Below are positions 35,006 through 44,787 of a stretch of 64,000 nucleotides of DNA, in pieces. Under the pieces are notes generated by a model. That model did not search any database and was not told the origin of the DNA. It saw only the letters and a list, made by a program, of their open reading frames with translations. A program made the translations under genes and the position numbers. Numbering within the stretch: the first letter of the stretch is position 1; each line of letters begins with the position of its first letter. Origin of the DNA: Natronobacterium texcoconense (GTDB lineage Archaea; Halobacteriota; Halobacteria; Halobacteriales; Natrialbaceae); contig NZ_FNLC01000002.1 in NCBI RefSeq assembly GCF_900104065.1, positions 788,995 to 852,994 on the forward strand, written 5' to 3'.

Positions 35006-35079
35006 CCCGTTCCAAGCGTCGACTGCTGAGCAGAACCAGATGCAGTCGTTCGGTTCTGCTCGGCAGTTCAAGCTTGAAC
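35006..35079. repeat. post-stop inverted-repeat element, copy 2
   Basis: It starts CCGTTCCAAGCGTCGACTGC directly after the panB stop, nearly identical to the copy at 32203. Inner stem CTGAGCAGAACC (35026-35037) pairs with GGTTCTGCTCGGCAG (35052-35066), and outer GTTCCAAGC with GCTTGAAC. Confidence 0.7.
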
Positions 35080-35084
35080 CGCCA

Positions 35085-35843
35085 CTAGAGGAACGTCCGA
35101 ACGGCCTCGTTGAACGGCTCCGGCCGCTCGAGCATCGCAAGCTGTGCGGCGTCCTCGATCGCGACGATTTCGGCGTCAGGTATCTCGTCGGCGAGGAACT
35201 CGTGGAACCACGGCGGCGTCAGTCGGTCGTACTCGCCGTAGACGACCAGCGTGGGGACGTCGATCTCGGAAAGTCGATCGCGGACGTCGAACCCGTGACA
35301 GCTGTGGAAATCCCGGCTGGTCACTTCCCGTCCGGAGTCGTACATCGCTTCTTTCGACAGCGTCACGACGTCACGGTCGGGATCGTGGAAGAAACAATCC
35401 CGAGCGTGGAGGAATTCGACTGCACGATCGAAGTCGGTCTCGAGCCACGAAAGCAGGTCCTCGAGCACTCCCAGCCGTGCGCCGGTGCCGGTCAACACGA
35501 CGGCATCGGGGCGGAACGAACGCTCGAGGAGTAACTGGAGGACGACCGCGCCGCCTAACGAACTCCCGATCAACGTCCGGACATCGGTTTCTTCCACGAC
35601 GGCGAGGACGTCGTCGACGTACGCGGACAGCGTCGCGTAGCCCGGACTGGCGTCGATGTCCGCGGAGTCGCCGTGGCCGCTGAGATCGAGTGTGACGAGC
35701 GAGTGGTCGTCGGCGAGCGAGTGTTGTCCCTGCCAGAGATCGCGATTACCGCCGGTGCCGTGGACACAACACACCGACGGATCGTCGCTTTCGCCGACGA
35801 TTTCGTAGGCCGTTTCCCGGCCGTGATGTGTGACCCTCTCCAT
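35085..35843 (-). CDS. alpha/beta-hydrolase-fold protein lacking the usual catalytic His
   Basis: A 252-residue alpha/beta hydrolase. The oxyanion region is VCCVHGTGGNRDLW, the nucleophile elbow GSSLG (S95), and the acid D206 in VVYGEYDRLTP. In the C-terminal segment where the catalytic histidine should be (usually AGH), this protein reads EDAAQLAMLERP, with Q234. The fold is clear but activity is doubtful. I chose the ATG at 35843. It converges with panB. Confidence 0.82.
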   Translation of the reverse strand: MERVTHHGRETAYEIVGESDDPSVCCVHGTGGNRDLWQGQHSLADDHSLVTLDLSGHGDSADIDASPGYATLSAYVDDVLAVVEETDVRTLIGSSLGGAVVLQLLLERSFRPDAVVLTGTGARLGVLEDLLSWLETDFDRAVEFLHARDCFFHDPDRDVVTLSKEAMYDSGREVTSRDFHSCHGFDVRDRLSEIDVPTLVVYGEYDRLTPPWFHEFLADEIPDAEIVAIEDAAQLAMLERPEPFNEAVRTFL

Positions 35844-35910
35844 ACTCGTGCAACGACAGGAACAGGTATAAAGACTCGACTGCATTGCACGCTCTCGAGA
35901 AGTAATACAG

Positions 35911-36002
35911 ACCGTCTCATACGGTTTACTGTAATCATTTCCGGCGCAACCGCGACCCGAGCGGCGGTTACGGCGGTACATCGTTACAGCAATCCGTCTC
36001 AG
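35911..36002. repeat. palindromic intergenic repeat, copy B
   Basis: The same element as copy A, in the opposite orientation: ATACGGTTTACTGTAA and CGGCGCAACCGC near 35918-35952 and a right arm with GCGGTTACGGCGG and ATCCGTCTCAG. Its right end includes the stop codon of the NYN gene, so it has inserted against or been fixed next to that stop. Confidence 0.7.
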
Positions 36003-36460
36003 TCGGCGCCGATCGTCACGGCCTCGTCCGCGGCGTTCCGGAGTGCGTCGGACCGACCGTGTGAACCCGGAGCGATCGCGACCGTTTCGATGCCGACGGT
36101 CCCGGCGTACTCGAGGACCGGCTTGAAATCTGTGTCCCGGGAGGCGACCGCGAGACGATCGATGGTTCCGTCGCTTGCGAGGGCGGTCGCGTCGACGGCG
36201 AGTTTGACGTCGACGTCGCCGCTGGTGACGATCACCTCGAAGCCGCGGGCTTCGGCGGCCTGGATCAGTCCCGGCGTCGCGTGTTCGTCGAGGTAGAGTC
36301 GGATAACGCCGACACGTCCGAGATCGGCTGCGGCCTCGCGGAGGTCGTTCAGGTCGACGTCGAACTCGTCTCTGAGGACGTTCGGTCCGTCGACGAACAG
36401 CCCAACCGTCGGTTCAGCGTGTAGGTCGGGCGCGAGACGAGCCCGAACGCGATCGAACAT
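35999..36460 (-). CDS. NYN-domain (PIN-like) protein
   Basis: About 153 residues. VGLFVDGPNVLRDEFDVDLN near residue 19 gives the first acidic motif, DVDVKLAVDATALASDG the second and VASRDTDFKPVLEYA the third, together the NYN/LabA-like RNase fold. It may process RNA; the target is unknown. The ATG at 36460 is chosen over an Arg-rich upstream extension. Its last codons lie inside repeat copy B. Confidence 0.85.
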   Translation of the reverse strand: MFDRVRARLAPDLHAEPTVGLFVDGPNVLRDEFDVDLNDLREAAADLGRVGVIRLYLDEHATPGLIQAAEARGFEVIVTSGDVDVKLAVDATALASDGTIDRLAVASRDTDFKPVLEYAGTVGIETVAIAPGSHGRSDALRNAADEAVTIGAD

Positions 36461-36817
36461 GCAAACCGGTAGCCGAGGCCACGGCATAGGTGTAGCGAAA
36501 CGCGGTCGTCGGGGCGACTGCAGGACAGACGAAGTGAGAACCCGGTTGCTCTCCTGTAGCCGTTCTCGGCGGCCGCGCATTCGCGCTGGGTCTTCGAGGT
36601 TCGGCAACCCCCTCCCTTCTATCCCGGCGCCGTCTGCCGAAAACAGAATGCTGGTTTATCTGCCCGAATTCGTTCCCTCAATCGCGACCTTCACTTGTTT
36701 CTCCCTTATATCCAAATGATATTATGACTAACCAGAGAAAGGTGAATATTTGATTGAATAAATGGTCTTGAGTTCGCGAAGATTTTAATAATTTCAGGAA
36801 TACCTGACTGTCACCAC
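36461..36817. other. intergenic region with halolysin 1 promoter
   Basis: The left part is GC-rich. From about 36700 it becomes AT-rich. A TATA element GATTTTAATAATTT at 36780-36793 lies about 30 bases before the protease ATG. No gene seen. Confidence 0.6.
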
Positions 36818-38809
36818 ATGCCACCAGATGGCACCCCCACTCCCGACCGACGATCCGTACTCAAAGCCGCTGGCGCACTCGGTGCGTTCTTCGGCTCTAC
36901 CGGCGTCGCGGCTGCCGACTCCGACGAGGAATCGGGCTCGCGAGGAACGGAACTGCTCATCGGCGTCTCGCCGGACGTTTCGGACGTCGAAGGAGCGGTT
37001 CAGTCGTCACTCGGCGGTAGCGGTCGCGTCGTTCACAGCAACGAGGCAATCCACTACGCCACCGTCGAACTCCCGGCGAACACACCGGAGGAAGCGAAAG
37101 ACCGAATCACCGACGCTTTCGAATCGATCGACGAGATCGAGTACGTCGAAGAAAACGCCACGCTCGAGTCGTTCACCCGGCCGAACGATCCCCATTACAG
37201 TTCCCAGCACACGCCCCAGCAGGTCAACTGTGAGGGTGCGTGGGACGAGACGTTCGGCCACTCGGACGTAACGATCTCCGTCGTCGACACCGGAACGGCC
37301 TACGACCACGAGAACCTGGCGGAAAACGTCGACGACCGGATCGGCGACGACTTCGTCGGTCGCGGAAGCGACCCCTACCCCGTCAACAGCAACGAGACCC
37401 ACGGGACGGTCGTCTCCGGGATCGCCGTCGGCGGCACCGACAACGGGACGGGACACGCCGGCGTCTCGAACTGCTCGATGCTGAGCGCCCGCGCACTCGA
37501 CTCGAGCGGCCGCGGGTCGCTGTCGGACATCGCCGACGCGATCCAGTGGTCGGCCGACCAGGGCGTCGACATCATCAACCTCTCGCTCGGTAGCTCGAGC
37601 GGCTGGCACACGCTTCGAAACGCCTGTCAGTACGCCTACGACCAGGGCTGTCTCCTCGTCGCGGCTGCGGGTAACGCCGGCGGGAGCGTCGCCTATCCAG
37701 CGGTCTACGACTCCGTGATCGCAGTCTCGGCACTGGATTCGCGCAATCGACTGGCCTCGTTCTCCAACCGAGGCCGCGAGATCGAACTCGCCGCGCCCGG
37801 GACGAGGGTCCTGTCGTCGACGCTTGGCGACAGCTACACCCGCGCGTCCGGAACGTCGATGGCGTCGCCCGTCGTGGCCGGCGTCGCCGGCCTCGTACTG
37901 TCCGCGTATCCGGGGCTGGACAACGAGTCCCTGCGGGAGCATCTCCGACAGACCGCGACGGACGTCGGCCTCTCCTCGAGGGCGCAGGGCTATGGCCGCA
38001 TCGACGCCGACGCTGCAGTGAATACGGTTCCGGACGGATACGAACCCGAAGAGCCCGAGGAACCCGAAGACGACGAGGAAGAAGACGATCTAGACGACCG
38101 CGACGACCACCTTCTCGCGTTCGTCACCGATCCCGACGCTAGCCTCGCGAGTTACGAATTTACGGCCGACGGACCCGTCGAATTCGCCGACGCACCGTAC
38201 GAGAGTCCCTCCGGCGGGAGCATCGAGGGTGGGACCTTCCAGGCAGAGGACTTCATCGAGGAAGACGACGGAACGTGGCACGCCGGCGGCGTTACCGGTG
38301 GCGGACACGGCGACGCCTTCTGGGTCGACGGCGCCGTCACGTCGATCGAGATCGACGACCCCGACGTAATGTGGGTCGAACTCGATGCCGAAGAGATGAG
38401 TCCTGCAGCGATTATCGACGAGACCGGCGGCGGAGATGACGAGGACGAAGACGACGAAGACGACGACACCGGCGAGTGTGGCGACGAGACGGCCACCGCA
38501 CGGGCCGAAGGCTCCCTCTCCGGCGGCTGGTGGGGTGGAACCGACAACTACACCTACTCGCTGCGGACGGCCGATCCGTGTTCCGCGACGCTCTCGCTCG
38601 AGGGCCCCGATAGCGCCGACTTCGACCTCTACGTGACACTCGACGGGAACTCTCCGTCGCGCTGGAACTACGACGAGGCGAGTACCGGCTCCGGTAGCGA
38701 CGAGGAGGTCACCGTCGACCTCTCCGGCGACGAGCAGATACGCTTCCAGATCCACGCGGCCGACGGTTCTGGCGAGTACGTCGTCACTGTCGAAGAACAA
38801 GGTAAATAA
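36818..38809 (+). CDS. secreted subtilisin-like protease (halolysin)
   Basis: A 663-residue S8 protease. A Tat signal (DRRSVLKAAGALGAFF, residues 10-25) leads to an inhibitor-like propeptide, then the catalytic domain with D157 (VVDTG), H195 (NETHGT), N286 and S347 (SGTSMASPV). An acidic Pro/Glu linker (about residues 400-430) follows, with a middle domain and a C-terminal PPC-like domain (residues about 575-663) after a Glu/Asp-rich linker. It degrades extracellular protein. Promoter is leaderless-type. It is paralogous to the next gene. Confidence 0.93.
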   Translation: MPPDGTPTPDRRSVLKAAGALGAFFGSTGVAAADSDEESGSRGTELLIGVSPDVSDVEGAVQSSLGGSGRVVHSNEAIHYATVELPANTPEEAKDRITDAFESIDEIEYVEENATLESFTRPNDPHYSSQHTPQQVNCEGAWDETFGHSDVTISVVDTGTAYDHENLAENVDDRIGDDFVGRGSDPYPVNSNETHGTVVSGIAVGGTDNGTGHAGVSNCSMLSARALDSSGRGSLSDIADAIQWSADQGVDIINLSLGSSSGWHTLRNACQYAYDQGCLLVAAAGNAGGSVAYPAVYDSVIAVSALDSRNRLASFSNRGREIELAAPGTRVLSSTLGDSYTRASGTSMASPVVAGVAGLVLSAYPGLDNESLREHLRQTATDVGLSSRAQGYGRIDADAAVNTVPDGYEPEEPEEPEDDEEEDDLDDRDDHLLAFVTDPDASLASYEFTADGPVEFADAPYESPSGGSIEGGTFQAEDFIEEDDGTWHAGGVTGGGHGDAFWVDGAVTSIEIDDPDVMWVELDAEEMSPAAIIDETGGGDDEDEDDEDDDTGECGDETATARAEGSLSGGWWGGTDNYTYSLRTADPCSATLSLEGPDSADFDLYVTLDGNSPSRWNYDEASTGSGSDEEVTVDLSGDEQIRFQIHAADGSGEYVVTVEEQGK

Positions 38810-39031
38810 ACGAGGGTCTTCCAAGACTCTCCGCGACGACCCATCTTCTGTCCGGACTCGAGCCATTTTTCGACGCAATCGTCGACATCGAGCGGAAAAC
38901 AGCATCCGAGTTTACGGTTCGCACACTGAGAAACACGAGCAGGTTTTTCTGATGGAAACATCCATTAGTTATTTTCCTTTCCCCATTCACTGATCCTATC
39001 AATAACATATTAAATTTCGTGGCGTTTCATA

Positions 39032-39042
39032 ACGTTTTAATC
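39032..39042 (+). promoter_or_regulatory. TATA box of halolysin 2
   Basis: An ACGTTTTAATC stretch about 30 bases before the ATG at 39070, in an AT-rich region. It is similar in position to the halolysin 1 promoter, so each protease has its own. Confidence 0.6.
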
Positions 39043-39069
39043 TACCTTCATGGATTGTGATATCGCACC

Positions 39070-40659
39070 ATGTCAGAAGGTGGCAGTCCACAGTTCGATC
39101 GGCGATCAGTACTGAAAACGGCTGGCGCACTGGGCGCTTTCCTCGGATTCAGCGGCGTTACGGGTGCGACTCCCGGGCGTGAACCGGGGCCGAAGAAAGA
39201 CGAACTCCTCGTCGGCTTCGACGATTCGGTGTCGAACCTGCAGGCGACGGCCGAGCCGAAGATTCCGAGCAGCGCCGAAATCGTCCACGAGAACGAGACG
39301 CTCGGCTACGTAGCCGTCGAGTTCCCCAGCAACGCCGCAGACCGGGCGAAAGAGAACTTCAAGAAGAACGTCCTGGGCGACCGCGATATCGCCTACGTGG
39401 AGGAGAACGCAACCGTCGAGGCGTTCTACACGCCGGACGATCCCCTCTACGGAAACCAGTACGCGCCACAGCAGGTCAACTGCGAGGGCGCGTGGGAGAC
39501 GACGCTCGGCGATCCCGGCGTGACGATCTCGATCATCGACCAGGGGATCCAGTACGACCACGAGAACCTCGCTGGCAACATGGACGACAGCGTCTCGAAC
39601 TACGGATACGACTTCGCCGGCAACAGTAGCGATCCGTATCCCGCCACCGCGAGCGAAGACCACGGCACCCACGTCGGCGGCATCGCCGCCGGCGGCACCG
39701 ACAACGGGACGGGACACGCCGGTATCTCGGACTGTTCGATGCTAAGCGCCCGCGCACTCGACGCCAGCGGCGGCGGCTCCCTCTCGGACATCGCCGACGC
39801 GATCCAGTGGTCGGCCGACCAGGGTGCCGAGATCATCAACATGTCGCTGGGTGGCGGCGGCTACTCGAGCACGATGGCAAACGCCTGCCAGTACGCCTAC
39901 GATCAGGGCTCGCTGCTGGTTGCCGCGGCCGGTAACGACTACGGCGGCAGCGTCTCGTATCCGGCGGCCTACGACACGGTGATGGCGGTCTCCTCGCTCG
40001 ACGAGAACGAGAACCTCTCGAACTTCTCGAACCTCGGGCCCGAGATCGAACTCGCCGCACCGGGCAGCAACGTGCTCTCGGCGGTCAACTGGGGCGACTA
40101 CGACTCCTACTCGGGGACGTCGATGGCGTCGCCGGTCGCCGCGGGCGTCGCCGGGCTGGCACTGTCGGCTCACAGCGGCCTGTCGAACGAGCAACTGCGC
40201 AGTCACCTCCAGAACACGGCAGTCGATATCGGGCTCTCCGACGACGCACAGGGGTACGGCCGCGTCGACGCCGACGGCGCCGTCAACACCGATCCCGACG
40301 ATGACGACGATGACGATGACGACGATGGAGGCAACGGCGGAAGCGAAGAGTCGACGATCACGGATTCCCTCTCCGGTTCCTGGGACAGCGACTGCTGGAC
40401 GTACGGCTGGGAGTTCGACGATCCGGGATCGGTCGTCATCGACCTCGAGGGGCCGTCGAACGCGACGTACGACCTCTACGCGAACGAGCGCGACACGTGT
40501 CCGACCACCTCGGACTACGACCACATCTCCTACACCTGGGGCAGCGACGAGGAGATCGTCATCGAAAACCCCGACACGTCCGCGGACCTGCACGTTCTCG
40601 TCGACGCCTACAGCGGCAGCGGCGAGTACACGCTGACGGTCACCGAGTACGATAGCTAG
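39070..40659 (+). CDS. second secreted subtilisin-like protease (halolysin)
   Basis: A 529-residue paralogue of the previous protease. Tat signal [16 protein letters not shown] (residues 10-25), propeptide, then catalytic D157, H198 (DHGTHVGG) and S351 (SGTSMASPV). The two share long stretches, for example around [11 protein letters not shown] and [16 protein letters not shown] poly-aspartate linker (near residue 410-420) joins a C-terminal PPC-like domain. It lacks the extra middle domain of its neighbour. The downstream gene gcvT starts about 100 bases later. Confidence 0.93.
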   Translation: MSEGGSPQFDRRSVLKTAGALGAFLGFSGVTGATPGREPGPKKDELLVGFDDSVSNLQATAEPKIPSSAEIVHENETLGYVAVEFPSNAADRAKENFKKNVLGDRDIAYVEENATVEAFYTPDDPLYGNQYAPQQVNCEGAWETTLGDPGVTISIIDQGIQYDHENLAGNMDDSVSNYGYDFAGNSSDPYPATASEDHGTHVGGIAAGGTDNGTGHAGISDCSMLSARALDASGGGSLSDIADAIQWSADQGAEIINMSLGGGGYSSTMANACQYAYDQGSLLVAAAGNDYGGSVSYPAAYDTVMAVSSLDENENLSNFSNLGPEIELAAPGSNVLSAVNWGDYDSYSGTSMASPVAAGVAGLALSAHSGLSNEQLRSHLQNTAVDIGLSDDAQGYGRVDADGAVNTDPDDDDDDDDDDGGNGGSEESTITDSLSGSWDSDCWTYGWEFDDPGSVVIDLEGPSNATYDLYANERDTCPTTSDYDHISYTWGSDEEIVIENPDTSADLHVLVDAYSGSGEYTLTVTEYDS

Positions 40660-40757
40660 ACCCAGCCGTTCGAACCACCTTTTCCGGCTCGTTGCCGTTA
40701 CCGTCCGCAACTCGTCCGACGGAAAGACATTACTACCCCCGGAATGTCATCCCAGGT

Positions 40758-41855
40758 ATGCCGCTTCAGACGCCGCCGTTACGCCGGATCCACGACGACC
40801 GTGGTGCGAAGTTTACGGAGTTTGGCGGCTGGGACATGCCAGTCGAGTTCGACTCGATCCAGACGGAACACGAGGCCGTCCGGGAGGACGTCGGTATCTT
40901 CGACGTCTCCCACATGGGTCAGATCCACGTCACCGGGCCGGACGCGACGACGCTGATGCAACGGCTCACCACCAACGACGTGAGCCGTCTCGAGATCGGC
41001 GACTCCCAGTACGCCGCGATCACGAACGAAGACGGTATTATCATCGACGATACGGTCGTCTATCGGCTTCCGGACGAGGACGGAGAGGCGACCTACCTCT
41101 TCGTGCCGAACGCCGGGACCGACGAAGCGACGCACGAACGCTGGATCAGCCACCGCAACGACCTCGACCTCGAGGCGACCGTCGACAACCGGACCGACGA
41201 GTACGCGATGTTCGCGGTCCAGGGGCCGAACGCACCCGCTCTCGTCGAGGAGGTGGCCGAGGAGTCGGTCACCGACCTCGAGCGGTTCAAAGCCCAGTAC
41301 GCGACGATCGACGGCGTCGACTGCTGGACGGCACGGACGGGCTACACGGGCGAGGACGGTTACGAACTGATCGTCCCGTGGAACGAGGCCGAACGGATCT
41401 GGTCGGCCTTCGACTGCCAGCCCTGCGGACTCGGGTCCCGCGACACGCTGCGACTCGAGGCCGGCCTCCTGCTTGCAGGCCAGGACTTCGATCCCGAGGA
41501 CAATCCCCGGACCCCCTACGAGGCCGGAATCGGCTTCACGGTCGACCTCGAGACGGAGTTCGTCGGCCGTGACGCCCTGGCAAAAGTCAAGGAGGAGGGC
41601 ATCGAGGAGGAACTGATCGGCTTCCAGTTGATCGATCGTGGCGTCCCGCGACACGGCTACGACGTGACGAACACGGACGATCGTGTGATCGGGACGGTTA
41701 CCAGCGGCACGATGAGTCCGACCCTAGAGCAGGCGATCGGCTTCGCTTACGTTCCGGCCGAGTACGCCGACCCGGGGACGACCCTGCAGGTCGTCGTCCG
41801 CGGGCGGTCGAAAAAGGCAAGAGTTGAAACCACACCGTTCATCGACACAGCATAA
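40758..41855 (+). CDS. gcvT: glycine cleavage system T protein
   Basis: A 365-residue aminomethyltransferase. Signatures include [20 protein letters not shown] and [18 protein letters not shown] near the start, [14 protein letters not shown], and [20 protein letters not shown]. It passes the methylene group from lipoylated H protein to tetrahydrofolate, releasing ammonia. The ATG at 40758 is used. The stop shares one base with the gcvH start, so the two genes are coupled. Confidence 0.95.
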   Translation: MPLQTPPLRRIHDDRGAKFTEFGGWDMPVEFDSIQTEHEAVREDVGIFDVSHMGQIHVTGPDATTLMQRLTTNDVSRLEIGDSQYAAITNEDGIIIDDTVVYRLPDEDGEATYLFVPNAGTDEATHERWISHRNDLDLEATVDNRTDEYAMFAVQGPNAPALVEEVAEESVTDLERFKAQYATIDGVDCWTARTGYTGEDGYELIVPWNEAERIWSAFDCQPCGLGSRDTLRLEAGLLLAGQDFDPEDNPRTPYEAGIGFTVDLETEFVGRDALAKVKEEGIEEELIGFQLIDRGVPRHGYDVTNTDDRVIGTVTSGTMSPTLEQAIGFAYVPAEYADPGTTLQVVVRGRSKKARVETTPFIDTA

Positions 41856-42238
41856 TGAGCTTCGACATTCCCGAGGACCGACGGTACCAGGAATCGCACG
41901 AGTGGGCAGCAGAAACCGACGGCGTCGTCCGCGTCGGCATCTCCGACTTCGCACAGGACGAACTCGGCGACGTCGTCTTCGTCGAACTTCCGGACGAAGG
42001 CGACGACGTCACCCAGGACGAGGAGTTCGGCGTCATCGAATCGATCAAGGCCGTTTCGGACCTCTATGCCCCCGTCAGCGGCGAGGTCGTCTCGATCAAC
42101 GAGGACCTGTTCGACGCGCCCGAACTCGTCAACGAAGAGCCGTTCGGCGACGGCTGGATGCTCGAGATCGAGGCCGACGACACCGACGAACTCGAGAACC
42201 TGCTGTCGGCCGACGAGTACGAAGACCAGATCGCCTGA
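41855..42238 (+). CDS. gcvH: glycine cleavage system H protein
   Basis: A 127-residue H protein. The lipoyl lysine is K65 in [20 protein letters not shown]. The C-terminus [15 protein letters not shown] is typical. It carries the aminomethyl group between P, T and L proteins. It overlaps the gcvT stop by one base. gcvP is not in this window. Confidence 0.95.
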   Translation: MSFDIPEDRRYQESHEWAAETDGVVRVGISDFAQDELGDVVFVELPDEGDDVTQDEEFGVIESIKAVSDLYAPVSGEVVSINEDLFDAPELVNEEPFGDGWMLEIEADDTDELENLLSADEYEDQIA

Positions 42239-42263
42239 TCGGTCGGCGATCACCGACGTTTCT

Positions 42264-43355
42264 ATGGGAGCCACAGCACCGTCAGTACAGTCGACTGCGC
42301 TCGTCACGGGTTTCGACGCCGTCGCCCTCGCGTTGCTTCTCCACGTCTGGCTCGTCGTCGTCGGGTTGGCAGTCTGGAACGACGATGCCCGGACGGGGGT
42401 GGCCTGGGTCGACCGGCGTGTTCACGTAAGCACTCGACTGTACGCCACGTTGCTGTTCCTCGCGGTGCTCGCCGTGTGGCTCCCGTTCGCCGTCGGCCAG
42501 TACCCGGTCGGTCCGGCCAACCCCTTCGGGCGTAGCCGAACTGCCTTTGGGACCTTCGTCATCGCCGGCTTGCTGGTCGGTGTCGGGTTCTACTTCCTCG
42601 GCGGCGTAGTAACGAATCTCCGGTCCTACGTTGCATTTCGGCGCAGTACACCGACCGACGCGGGCGAAGTCACGTCCGGTTCGGTGCAGGTCTCGGGAAC
42701 GGTCGTCCCGCTCGAGGAGCCACTCGAGGCACCCGTAACCGGCGGCGAAGCGGTCTGTTACCGACTCTCCGCGACGCGAGTGGTCGACGACGATGACGAG
42801 CGACTGCAGGGGGACAGCGACTACCAGTTCGGCTCGACCTCGGCGGGAGCGACGACGCTCGACTCGGCGCTGGTCGACCAGACTACCCTCCTCGAGGAGC
42901 GACGGACGCCCTTTGCCGTTCGCGACGATACTGGCCGGGTCGTCGTCGATCCCGAGGGAGCTCAGCTCCGACTCGATCGAACGGCGTCGGAACCCGTTCC
43001 GGGTGACTCCCGACCGTCCGACCCTCTCGCGACGCATCTCCTCGAGTCGAGCGACCTCGAGCCGACAGACCGGAACCGGATCTATCACGAGGAAGCGCTC
43101 CGGCCGAGCGAGGAGGTGACGGTGGTTGGTATCGCGAACGAACTGAGCGACGACGCCACCGAACCGACGATCACGGCCGGCGACACCGTCACCGAGTTCG
43201 TCGTCGCACCGGGCTGTGAGGAGACGACCGAGCGCCACTTCCGGCGAACGATCGCCGGCTGTTCGATCGCAGCCCTGGCCTCGAGTTCGGTCGGCCTCTC
43301 GATTCTGTCGTGGCTGGCCGGGCACGGCTGGTGGGTTCCATTGCCTGGAATCTAG
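42264..43355 (+). CDS. membrane protein with a GIDE/MULAN-like domain
   Basis: About 363 residues. Three N-terminal membrane segments (about residues 15-38, 52-75, 90-115) lead to a cytoplasmic domain with GTVVPLEEPLEAPVTGGEAV, CYRLSATRV and FAVRDDTGRVVVDPEGAQLR, similar to the GIDE domain of MULAN-type membrane E3 ligases, and the protein ends with another hydrophobic helix. There is no RING, so it is not a ligase itself. Function unknown. It follows gcvH by 26 bases. Confidence 0.65.
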   Translation: MGATAPSVQSTALVTGFDAVALALLLHVWLVVVGLAVWNDDARTGVAWVDRRVHVSTRLYATLLFLAVLAVWLPFAVGQYPVGPANPFGRSRTAFGTFVIAGLLVGVGFYFLGGVVTNLRSYVAFRRSTPTDAGEVTSGSVQVSGTVVPLEEPLEAPVTGGEAVCYRLSATRVVDDDDERLQGDSDYQFGSTSAGATTLDSALVDQTTLLEERRTPFAVRDDTGRVVVDPEGAQLRLDRTASEPVPGDSRPSDPLATHLLESSDLEPTDRNRIYHEEALRPSEEVTVVGIANELSDDATEPTITAGDTVTEFVVAPGCEETTERHFRRTIAGCSIAALASSSVGLSILSWLAGHGWWVPLPGI

Positions 43356-43366
43356 AAAAACCGAGA

Positions 43367-43558
43367 CTACTCCGACTCGACGGGCGTCGACCGATTGTAG
43401 TACACCATCACACCACCCGACACCAGGACGACGATGACTGCCCAGAGGATCCACAGTATCGCGTCGTCGACCGTGTAGACGACTGCGAGCGATAGCACGT
43501 AGACGACGGTCAAAACGAGCGTGTGACGTTCGGTTCGGCGCAACTGGAGCCCTTTCAT
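43367..43558 (-). CDS. small two-helix membrane protein
   Basis: 63 residues with two hydrophobic segments (about 13-30 and 33-52), separated by VDD, starting MKGLQLRRTERHTLVL and ending in an acidic tail. The ATG at 43558 is chosen over an Arg-rich upstream extension. It converges with the gene before it and lies 11 bases downstream of the HTH regulator on the same strand. Function unknown. Confidence 0.65.
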   Translation of the reverse strand: MKGLQLRRTERHTLVLTVVYVLSLAVVYTVDDAILWILWAVIVVLVSGGVMVYYNRSTPVESE

Positions 43559-43569
43559 CGTGATCGTCG

Positions 43570-44280
43570 TCACTCGAGGGTGACGAGGTGATCGAGCAGG
43601 TCCTCGAGCGGCTCGTTCGTCACGGCAAGCGAGTAGCCGTCGATACGCGCCAGATCCGCCGCGTGTGGCCACAGTTCGTCCTCGTCGATGCCGTGGAGGA
43701 CGACGGCGTTCGGCGTCGGGTTGACGACCCGGAGCGCGACCAGCGGCGACTCGCCACGCGTCACGCCCGTGAAGACGAGTACGCGGTTCGTGCTCTGGCC
43801 GTAGAGCCGGAAGAACTCCTCGCTCGAGAGCCGGGTGATCGCCTGGATGCTGTCGATGACGGTGTGGCCGCTGATGCGGTCCGTGCCGCCGGTGGCGATC
43901 TCGGTCGCGTCGATGTCGTCGTACAGTTGTACGAGCGGGATCGAGGTCGCGTACTCGCGCAGGTCGTGGACGACGTCGCTGTCGAAGCCGGCGGAGAGGA
44001 CGCGGCCGTACTGTCGGATGCGGTCCCCGCCACGGCGTTCGTCGATCGCAAGCAGCCCTTCGACGAGTCTGCCGACGACGCCGATCCCTGGACTCTCACG
44101 GCGGCCGCTCTCGTAGTCCGAGATGACCGACGAGGAGACGTCCAGTTCGCCGGCGAGGTCGGTCTGTGAGACGTCGAAATCTGTTCGCCACTTGCGCAAT
44201 GTCGCGCCGGGGTCGTCACTCAGCGTGATCTCGCCGGCGATCTTCTCCGCGAGTTCGCGTTTCGGCCCGCGTCCGCCCAT
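43570..44280 (-). CDS. HTH transcriptional regulator (COG1709-like)
   Basis: A 236-residue protein. An XRE-type HTH (LRKWRTDFDVSQTDLAGELD then VSSSVISDYESGRRESPGIG) covers about residues 28-67. The C-terminal 130 residues form a separate domain with LVFTGVTRGESPLVALRVVN and ends EPLEDLLDHLVTLE. I match this to the archaeal predicted-regulator family COG1709, of unknown ligand. It probably forms a unit with the small membrane protein downstream. Confidence 0.82.
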   Translation of the reverse strand: MGGRGPKRELAEKIAGEITLSDDPGATLRKWRTDFDVSQTDLAGELDVSSSVISDYESGRRESPGIGVVGRLVEGLLAIDERRGGDRIRQYGRVLSAGFDSDVVHDLREYATSIPLVQLYDDIDATEIATGGTDRISGHTVIDSIQAITRLSSEEFFRLYGQSTNRVLVFTGVTRGESPLVALRVVNPTPNAVVLHGIDEDELWPHAADLARIDGYSLAVTNEPLEDLLDHLVTLE

Positions 44281-44352
44281 ACAGGTCGGTAGCCCGGTCG
44301 ACTCAAGTAGCTACCGGAGACGGTTCGTCGGGACCGAAAAGACAGTCGTCGG

Positions 44353-44553
44353 TTATGCGTTGTTCATCCGCTGGCTCTCCCGGTTGCCACATCGCTGACA
44401 CTCTTTGACTCGATATGGCTCTCGCGAGTACCGTGCGTTCTCACCGGTTCCACCTTCGGTGACGATCTGTACGGAGACTTCGTGTAACGTGTCAACTTCG
44501 CACACTTCACACGGTTCGGTCATTCCGTTTGATACGTCATCAGTCGTTGCCAT
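44353..44553 (-). CDS. small zinc beta-ribbon protein
   Basis: 66 residues with knuckles CEVC (about residues 15-18) and CQRC (about 52-55) and a Glu/Arg-rich middle. The sequence EPCEVCEVDTLHEVSVQIVT resembles a haloarchaeal zinc beta-ribbon family (DUF7835-like). Function unknown. The next 230 bases to the right are AT-rich and hold likely divergent promoters and no gene. Confidence 0.7.
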   Translation of the reverse strand: MATTDDVSNGMTEPCEVCEVDTLHEVSVQIVTEGGTGENARYSREPYRVKECQRCGNRESQRMNNA

Positions 44554-44787
44554 ACCGGGGTATCACAGCAACACGTGATATATTACTGTCAGTGGCTTCG
44601 AACGGAGAGAACTGGTATATATAGGTCTTCTCACGAACTGAAAACACCCTCGAGAAACCGGCCCAGACCGGCGATGGCGAGCCTTACTGTAAATTGTCAG
44701 CAATTTCACCTTCAAATATGTTTTCTGCAGTTAAATTCTCCAATGGAGACGGAAACTTTTTGCTTTGAATGTCTCTAATAGCGAGAT

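Noticed and set aside
40299-40332. GAC/GAT run in the second halolysin as a possible phase-variable repeat
   Set aside because: It mixes GAC and GAT and simply encodes an Asp linker, with no sign of a slippage unit.
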